A model generated the notes under the pieces. The model made no database searches. It had not been told where the DNA came from and saw nothing but the letters and a program-made list of their open reading frames with translations. DNA of 64,000 bases from the NCBI RefSeq assembly GCF_003573695.1, contig NC_039358.1, positions 151,890,920 to 151,954,919 of the forward strand, in the 5' to 3' direction. This DNA comes from Papaver somniferum (lineage: Eukaryota > Streptophyta > Magnoliopsida > Ranunculales > Papaveraceae). The position numbers and the translations under genes were made by a program. This document shows, piece after piece, positions 56,955-64,000 of this stretch (position 1 is the stretch's first letter; each line of letters opens with the position of its first letter).

Positions 56955-59086
56955 CATGCATGGTATTTTGTTTACTAGCCATAATCTAGAGGCTTTTCTA
57001 GGTACTTTAGAGATCGAATTAAGCTTATATCTAAACAATAATTGTAGTATGACATGTGGTCTTTCTATTGATATAAAGTTTGTTTACTTTCGTTAAAAAA
57101 CGAGTGAGATATAGATATCAGAAAACTAGTCGACGAAGCTGAAACCATGTGTAATCAGTCACGATGGTCAATATTTGAGTTGTTCTTGATAGGTTCGGTT
57201 CAGTATTGGAAAATTATCAGTACGCCAAAATTGTAGAGTTTATCCCTTGATTCTAAAGAGCCAACACATGATCCTTTTGGAGTTGAAATGAGTAATATAG
57301 AGTCCTTGTAAGTTGACCCATTGAGATGTTTCTAGTATTCCAACACTTGGTATATTTTCAGGAAATTTGGGGAAGAAGATGAAGTGAGTTGACTGTATTG
57401 ACTCAGCGAGTCATATGAGTCAGATTAACTGACTTATTTTTTTGACCGAGTCAGATGGATAGGGTTGGTGGGCCGGTTCGGAGGGCCGAGCTGAGTTGAC
57501 TCGTGGGCTAGGTTTAGGCCAGAGTTCTTATTTTAGATTTTTGGACCCCTTATGTTCTGAATTAGCTTTCGGTTCCTTCTGCAAAGTTGTAAGGTTTTTT
57601 GAGAGATTTCCGATGACACCCATTGGATCTTATTTGGGTAAGTAGATATTGATTTATGCCTAGAACATTAAATGTCAGGTTATGGAACCATTGATAAAAC
57701 CAGAACCGTTAGTTATTTCACTCAGCCAATAACTGGAGACTTGTATGAAATTATGTTTTGGTCATTGTGTGAGTCTATTGGATGAACTCTTAGAATTCTT
57801 GCATGGTTAACAGTTAGTCTTTATTAACAACGATCAATTCAAAGGATGAACCGGTGGATTGAGGATCTCGAGGTAGGCGAGGCTTGTCATTAAAACAGGT
57901 GGGAACTCTGTAACCTTCTTGTAATCATTAAGTTTATTATATACGTGAACTTGTTGTTTGTATTATGAATGAGTATGTGTGTTTGATGTGCGTTGTGTGA
58001 TTCCCCTGCAAGAAGTGTTTGTGGTCTCCCCACAGCTTCTTGTTAAGTTAAATAGGGGGTGTAGTATCCGTCGGCAATATTACTTAATTTTGTTTACTAA
58101 GATAATAGGGCGGTGTGGTATCCGTCAGAAATATGATCTGATAGGGCGGTGTAGTATCCGTCGGTAATATTATACATATTATTTTATTTGGGGGAAATCA
58201 CTCGTATGCATATTGTACTTGATTGTTCAGTCTTAGTAGTATGACTGGGTTACTATGACCTTGACTTAGGAAGAAATTCTAGGTTCATTACTGGAGATGG
58301 TCATTATTTAGAGACTTCGGTATACGAATAATGGTTGGGCCTTTTGTGAACCTGATGTGTGGGGTCAGATCATAGTAATCAAAATTTGATTATATTCTAG
58401 ACTTAGATGGTGGCATTGGGATTGATGAGGTGTACGCATTCCACGATAATATCTTACGGTGCCTGGATTCATGCTATCATTTGAGACTGGAGTTATTCCT
58501 AGCATCTTCTTCTCCATTGAGTGAGACGAGGTTGGGATAACATATGTTTAAGTTGTTTAATTCGTTTCTCATAGATCCATCCGGTGGTGGATCTTTCACG
58601 GATATTGCCACGATGGACGCAATATCTAGGGAGGTGAGTTGAAGCAATCTTCTCCTCTATGTTGTGTGTAAAAGATGTTTTATCGTTTTTCTTAAGTAGA
58701 ACTGTGAGCATATTAGTGATTACTTGAAAGTTATTTGTTTCCATTGGGCACCCCTTTGGGATGATGTGCTCACTCGTTCCCACTTCAGTTTCAGTTTTCA
58801 GAAGAGATGGTGCGCGCGAAGATATTCGTTTTCTTAAGTCTAAAGCTTTATCGAATCTAGAGACGTTGTATTATCTTTTATAAGTATTCTTTGTTAACCT
58901 GTAAAACAACACATTATTGTATTCATATCACCCGAGAGATTTTTATTTAAATAATATCAGAGTGTATGGGTTTGTTCTAGGATTAGTTTATGTAATTGAG
59001 ATTCTTAAGATCATTAATCTAGATTTGATGTTTCAATTAGTTTGTAATCTTTTTAGCTAAGCAGGTGATTAGGTTGGGGTGTCACA
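56955..59086 (+). repeat. G1 5' LTR, segment 3
   Basis: Parallels G2 15000-16848 and 54080-54106: TTGAC-rich part at 57389-57500, the ttaacaacgatcaattcaaa block at 57826, three GGTGTAGTATCCGTCGG repeats (58056-58170), the gggcacccctttgggatgatgtgctcac-type block at 58745, and the end GGGGTGTCACA. Confidence 0.88.
58056..58170 (+). repeat. Three-copy repeat in G1 LTR
   Basis: GGTGTAGTATCCGTCGGCAA and two variants, about 35-50 bases apart, each followed by a taatatt-like stretch. The same LTR position in G2 has a different unit. Confidence 0.7.
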
Positions 59087-59836
59087 AGTTGGTATCAGAG
59101 CCCACTATTAGATCTTACATGGGCAACAATAGATGATAGTTAGTATCAGATGGTGAACTAGAATTAGTTTAGAATCGAGTTGGGTTGTGAGATGAACTTA
59201 ATTACTAAAATCTATAAAGAACAAAAAGATTTATTTGGTTGATTGAATTGTTTGTTTAGTTGTGTGTACATATTATGAAGTAAAAATTGTGAGGTAAACT
59301 AATTACCTTATATTTTGCAAAGCTAATACATATTAGAGAATAGTTAGTCTAAAATAATAAACAAGTACACAATTCAATGCTAAAAATAAATAGATAGAGA
59401 GACTAGTATATTTGATAGATTCTGAAAGTCATATAGTCACTTATTGAGTACCTAAATTTATTTATCTGTTAGTGATTACATTAGTATAGTGAGGTTGATA
59501 ATTTTGATTGATACATTACAGATTCATATAGAAATTTTATTATAGAATATCTTCAAATAAACTTAGAATCAGTAATCTATTAAAATAGAAAATAGTCCAT
59601 TGAAACTAGAGCCACAAATTTTGGATCTTAGCTTTAGAAAGTAATTTATATTTTTGTTTTCCTTCCATGTTGTTTCAAACTCATTTGAAATGAGTTATTG
59701 TTTTCGCATCGTTTGTAAGTATGAGCAATTCTTGCACTTAGGCGAGAGATAGTATTTATCTATTAAGGAGAGCAGTTTGGACGATCAGAAGGAAGGTTTG
59801 ATTTTCGAGGACGAAAATGTTATAAGGTGAGGAGAA
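59087..59836 (+). other. G1 interior remnant with primer site and polypurine tract
   Basis: The primer site TGGTATCAGAGC is at 59090-59101 and the polypurine tract AAGGTGAGGAGAA at 59824-59836. Between them 720 AT-rich bases hold no ORF, except the last codons of a polyprotein (IFEDENVIR-stop) at about 59802-59828. All of gag and pol has been lost. Confidence 0.8.
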
Positions 59837-60312
59837 TGTAGAGATCCGCAAGAACCTCAACGGTATTTGACCGGTCGAGAGATGATCAAGAGACGATTTA
59901 ACCGCTAATAACTCGACTAATTAAATACGAACATTAAATAATATAAATTAATAAGATAATAATTTGGGAAAACAAATAGTACCATTAGATAGATCTCAAA
60001 AAGTTGAGCGAAATGGACTGTTAGAACGTGTTAATAGGATATCGGACGAGAAAGAAATCACACCCGGAAGATGGAGCTGATAATTAGTCAACCCGTCGTT
60101 GACCGGAATCGTTGACCTTGACGTTTGACCATTGACCTGGGTCAATGGGATTTGACTCGAGCTGACCGTATTAGGATAATTCTCTGTTTAAGCTTATTTA
60201 ATTAGGAGATAAGGATTAGGGTTAATTAATTAGATATGATGTAAAAGTAGTGTAAAATAATTTATATTTATTTGAATTTGGGATGTTTATCTGCTTCTTG
60301 TTCTTTAATTTG
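59837..60312 (+). repeat. G1 3' LTR, first part
   Basis: Starts TGTAGAGATCCGC directly after the polypurine tract and matches 13425-13900 almost base for base. It is interrupted near 60312 by a reverse T1-family LTR. Confidence 0.88.
60087..60156 (+). promoter_or_regulatory. TTGAC (W-box core) cluster in G1 3' LTR
   Basis: Six TTGAC in 58 bases (60099, 60112, 60118, 60125, 60132, 60152) plus two GTCAA on the other strand (60087, 60141). Four are kept at the same place in the 5' LTR (13701-13725). Binding by WRKY factors is inference. Confidence 0.5.
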
Positions 60313-61184
60313 TGTAGATGAGGAAAAACGGTTTGCTGGTTTTTTAGGAAAGTGAAGAATCGAGCGTGTTGTCGAGACCCCTCGACCGGGCAAACTGATG
60401 AACCTCACACAGATGCACTGCAAAGGGAGTGCTTAGATTCGAGAGATCAATCTGTAGGACTCCGGCCTAAACCAAGTCAATGGCCGTTCCAGAGTCAATT
60501 CGGTCAACAAGAGGGATATGGGTTGGTCTGTAGGAGGGAAGCTGAGAATTGAGTGGGATCAATGATGATCAAGGACTGTGGATGTGTTGAAGGTTTCTGC
60601 AATAATTGGTGAACTGATAAGTTCGAATAAGTCCTGGTGGATTGATGAATTCTTGAGAGTAGTTATTCGAGAAATTCTATGTGGACGATTGCTGATAATG
60701 TTCTCAATCATGGATTCAGAGACTTATTTATATTGTCAAATTTGGGAACACATTGATCCCTGTAAGTGTGACAGTTTCTTGAGTGAAAGAGTGGGAAAGT
60801 GGGAGATCGTGTTAAAGTCAGTTCCATGTGGTGTGGAGACTTGACTGATCGTGCACTCACTACTTTGCTAACTCCTTCAACCGTTTGCACGACTTACGCA
60901 CATTTCTTGTCGTGGATGAATCCACGTGCCGTAGACCTCCAGACCAAAACCTTAAGTGATATCCCCCCATTTGTGACGTGATTGATGTCTCACAAATCGT
61001 GGAGTCTGCAAGGCATACGTGTTTTAATTAGTTGTTTGACAGTGGATCTAGATTTGTTGAATCGAGCATGATTGACAAATGCTCAGTAATTCATGAGTAT
61101 TAATGTAGCTCGTATGAGCAGATATTGTAAATTCAACCAGTTGTTGAATATTGATGAGTTGCTGAATATACATGGATTATTCGT

Positions 61185-61575
61185 GCAACTGAGCAAGTAT
61201 TGCTCAATTCGACAAAATATTGAACATTGATAATTTGACGTGCAACTGAGCAAGTATTGCTCAATTCGACAAATTACTAATATTACTAAATATTGATAGT
61301 TGGATCAATATTTGAGCAACTGAGCAAGTATTGCTCAATTCGACGAATTACTGATAAATTACTGAATATTGATAGTTGGATCAATATTCGAGCAACTGAG
61401 CAAGTATTTCTCAATTCGACGAATTATTGATAAATTACTGAATATTGATAGTAGGATCAATATTCGAGCAACTGAGCAAGTATTGCTCAATTCGACGAAT
61501 TACTGATAAATTACTGAATATTGATAGTTGGATCAATATTCGAGCAACTGAGCAAGTATTGCTCAATTCGACGAA
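61185..61575. repeat. 76-bp tandem array with GAGCAA/TTGCTC palindromes
   Basis: Six copies of GCAACTGAGCAAGTATTGCT plus caattcgac, starting at 61185, 61242, 61316, 61392, 61468 and 61544. The last four are 76 bases apart. Each core is a stem-loop TGAGCAA-GTA-TTGCTCA. Between them TTGAT/ATCAA arms form a second small inverted repeat. Confidence 0.9.
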
Positions 61576-62419
61576 TTATTATTGGTGTCGTGACCTAATA
61601 AAATATTAATTAAAATATTGGCAGACTACCAAATATTATATAATTAATCCAGATGTTGATTGCTAGACCAACATAAATTTATTAGTGTTTGAACTTGCTC
61701 AGAATGATGAATTCGTGAAGCGTTTGTTCGAAACCCTAATTTTTGATCAATTATTTGTTAACTGATGAATCGCTGAAAATAGGTCATGAGTAATAGAGGG
61801 ACCGACCACATGCGATGATGGACGACCATGTGGTTCCCGCATGCTCGAGTGAGCATCACCAGGGTCTTGAGTTGACCAGTCGGTGAAGGAATGATGATTA
61901 AATGTCGATTTCATCATTACTGAAATGTTGCTGGGTTCAGCATTAGGTGATAAAACCTAAGTATGAAAGATGGGAGAACGACCAAGAGGGCATGGGGGCG
62001 GCTCTCAGTGAGCACGGGACCAGCTGTTGGTCGTTTGAGCAATCCCCAGGTTGGTTGGAGAGAGTTTGGGCCCAATATGAGCAATTGAGCAAATTAGGTC
62101 AGAATTATGAAAACGTGTGGGATCGGCTTCGTGCAATCTCTAGGAATGACTCTAGTCGGTCAAGAAGGCATGCACGTGTTTTTGTGGTGTCCGTGTCTCT
62201 GTACTGAGAGTTTCAGCATTTTCTGATGTGCGTTCGAGCAACATTGTGAATTTTCAGAAGAGTTTCATCTTGACTGAAATTCTTGATTTTTTTTGGAATG
62301 AGCATGTATGCTCAATTGATCAATATTTTGTAAATATTAAAATAAGTACATTTTAACATTTAATATTATCGTGAGAGGCTAGCCGGACGTGTGACCATGT
62401 TGGCTTTTAATTTTTCATG

Positions 62420-63160
62420 ATTCAAGCAAAATTTGAGAAAATATGAAGGAATCATGAATTTTGCTCAAACCAAGGAGTTTCATGAATTGAGGAAAATAAT
62501 AATTATAAAGGACTAGGGATTGCAAGGTATGGGGCCGGCCACGACTAGGGCATGGCCGGACGGCTATGTTGCCCGGTCCCGCACGCCTTTTCCTAATTTT
62601 ATATTATTATTTTTATGAAACCGTGATATTATGGAGAATCTATGATTTTTCGTTGAAACGGAGAAGTTTGATGAGTTTAGGAAATAATAATTATAAAGCT
62701 AGGGATTGTAAGGTGTGGGACAGGCCACGTCTTGGGCATGGCCGGCCGGCTAGGTTGCCCGGTCCCGCATACCTTTTCATATTTTATAATATTATTTTTC
62801 ACGAATCCATGAAGTTATGGAGAATTCATGAGTATTGTTGAAACGGAGGAGTTTCATGAAATTGGGAAATAATAATTATAAAAATCTAGGGATTATAAGG
62901 TGTGGGACCGGCCACGGTTTGGGCATGGCCGGCCGGCTAGGTTGCCCGGTCCCGCACACCTTTTCCTATTTTATAATATTATTTTTTTCATGAATCCATG
63001 AAGTTATGGAGAGTTCATGAGTTTTGCTCAAACAAGGAAAGTTGCCAAAATCAAGGATTTTTCATGAGTTCATGAAAATAATGGAAGAGGCATGGACCGG
63101 CCACGGCTAAGGCACGGCCGGCTGGCCGGTGGGCCCGTCCCCTGGGCGCCTCTCATTATT
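62420..63160. repeat. ~186-bp array with GC-rich hairpins
   Basis: Four units. AT-rich stretches with tcatgaatt and aataataattataaa alternate with GC-rich blocks at about 62527-62592, 62711-62778, 62897-62965 and 63086-63158. Each GC block is bounded by AGGTGTGGGACCGG-like and CCGGTCCCGCACACCT-like arms, with GGCATGGCCGGCCGGC inside, so each can fold into a long hairpin. Confidence 0.85.
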
Positions 63161-63511
63161 TTATTATTTTTTGTTGTTTTTCTCCTGTTTTGCGTAAGAT
63201 TCCTCATCTTTCCATATTTTTGAATGTTCGTTTGTGCATCCGGGTGCTCAGTCGTGCATCATTGTCGAGTACACTTGCACCATTTTTGTGGGGCTTACTC
63301 GGTGATGGTCCAGATGCCCGATTGATGAGTATTTATTACTAATTTATGAAATTCAGTGGAGTATGATTCATGAAACTGAGCAATAAAAATGAGTAGTTGT
63401 TCTATTATCAATTCATAGGATCAGTCGTGGATTCGACCATGAATTCGGAATAATAAAGTTAAGTATTACCATTCCATGGGATTGTGGATTCGACCCTAGA
63501 ATCGCTGTATA

Positions 63512-63790
63512 GTCAGAAGACAGCGAGTTGCCGAAGTCCTGAAGATGTTGTTGCTCTCAATCTACGGAGAACCGCCTGGATCTCTACACGGTCTCTCTAC
63601 ATAGTCAGGGAACAGTGAGTGTCACCGACATCCTGAAGGCGTTGTTGATCTCAATCTACGGAGAACCGCCCAATCGTTCTTCTATGTAGAGGCGGGTCTC
63701 TCTCATGTAGTCAGGGAACAATGAGTGTCGCCGACGTCCTGAAAGAGTTGTTGCTCTCAATCTTACGGAGAACCGCCCAATTACGTTATT
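63512..63790. repeat. ~100-bp triplication near LTR end
   Basis: Three copies starting tagtcag (63512, 63602, 63708) with aacagtgagtgtc, gttgttgctctcaatct and acggagaaccgcc in the same order; spacing is about 90 and 106. Confidence 0.8.
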
Positions 63791-63967
63791 CTACATAGAG
63801 TACATGATGAAATACTTGGCACTGAACGCTCAGCTAGTGGAGGCCTTTCAGGAAACATATTTATCATGGTTTCGTAAAATATGAATCGTTGCATGCCTGA
63901 AAGTCGTGTCAAAAACATGCCTCATGATTTCACAGTTTTGTCCTTTATTGAAAATCCACCATCAACA

Positions 63968-64000
63968 TTAAGTCCACTGCTTAGTGAGGGACAGTCATGT
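63968..64000. other. Flank after the expanded LTR
   Basis: Thirty-three bases starting ttaagtccac. By position this should be the continuation of the G1 3' LTR, but I could not align it to the G1 5' LTR. Confidence 0.3.

Larger units (their letters stand above)
60313..63967 (-). mobile_element. Expanded T1-family LTR, probably solo
   Basis: The right end TCCACCATCAACA (63955-63967) and the cctaaaccaagtcaatggccgttcc block (60467-60492) identify the family. The left end is uncertain (60311-60319). No TSD is visible, and neither primer site nor polypurine tract adjoins it. At ~3.65 kb it is over 1 kb longer than its relatives because of three tandem arrays. A minus-strand TATA-like CAATATAAATAAG lies near 60722-60734. 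ORFs at 61947 and 62566 fall in repeats or LTR text and are not supported. Confidence 0.75.
13425..64000 (+). mobile_element. G1: gutted Ty3/gypsy element (chromovirus-like), runs past window
   Basis: The 5' LTR is in three pieces (13425-13956, 54112-54561, 56955-59086), split by G2 and by a copia solo LTR. An initiator-Met primer site at 59090 and only 750 bp of interior follow, then a polypurine tract and the start of the 3' LTR at 59837. The interior ends with IFEDENVIR then a stop, and FEDE just before the polypurine tract is typical of Del/Tekay chromovirus polyproteins. Nothing else of gag or pol remains. The assignment rests on this tail plus the primer site. Confidence 0.75.

Noticed and set aside
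60352..60981. Plus-strand ORFs of 60-88 codons.
   Set aside because: They lie antisense in a T1-family LTR; no domain and not kept in relatives.
61185..61575. CRISPR-like array (regular repeats with palindromic core).
   Set aside because: Spacers are themselves repeated, the setting is a plant LTR, and no cas genes exist here.
1..64000. A host gene, tRNA or organelle-derived segment.
   Set aside because: Every long frame is explained by a retroelement or LTR shadow; I found no tRNA or plastid-like gene text other than primer sites. A homology search would be needed to exclude very short fragments.

Overview
The window is plant nuclear intergenic DNA, AT-rich and made almost wholly of retrotransposons. 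I found no host gene, tRNA, rRNA or CRISPR array. The plant assignment rests on plant-type element families: gag-only Ty1/copia elements with an initiator-Met primer site and several polypurine tracts; Ty3/gypsy chromovirus-like LTRs; a Tat-like gypsy element; Athila-like elements with tRNA-Asp-type primer sites; and a plant L1-type LINE with DUF4283 ORF1, endonuclease, RT, zf-RVT and RNase H. The species cannot be named from this. Element names used below (C1, C2, G1, G2, A1, A2, L1, T1) are mine.

The layout is a nest that can be unpicked from matching ends and target-site duplications (TSDs). A2 (25076-31533, TSD TCCAG) sits in the RT of LINE L1 (22214-34370). L1 sits in the single ORF of A1 (17692-38153, TSD TTCAT). 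A1 sits in the 5' LTR of copia C2 (16849-54074, TSD ATTAG). C2 sits near the 3' end of a gypsy solo LTR, G2 (13957-54106, TSD CTTAA). G2 sits in the 5' LTR of gypsy G1 (13425 to past the window end). G1 sits in the 5' LTR of a minus-strand copia, C1 (from 2719), which itself seems to interrupt an older LTR (1903-2718).

Side insertions decorate the nest. They are solo LTRs at 5658-7997 (TSD AAAAC), 39726-42481, 54562-56954 and about 60313-63967; hAT-type MITEs at 36552-37295 and 39073-39649 (8-bp TSDs); a small 199-bp insertion at 35440-35638; a 1.48-kb terminal-inverted-repeat insertion at 19257-20736; and the Tat-like element T1 (48965-54041, TSD ATTGG) in the 3' LTR of C2.

No element here can move by itself. 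C1 and C2 carry broken gag-like frames and no pol. A1 and A2 carry only uncharacterised ORFs, which share a DPQ-x-F motif. G1 has lost its interior. T1 lost everything after early RT by a deletion fusing RT to its 3' LTR. L1 is full-length but frameshifted. The most interesting signals are structural: stem-loops beside polypurine tracts in two unrelated groups, five wobble-preserving 20-nt hairpins in A1, covarying hairpin units inside the T1-family LTRs, arrays of palindromes, and dense TTGAC (W-box core) clusters in gypsy LTRs.
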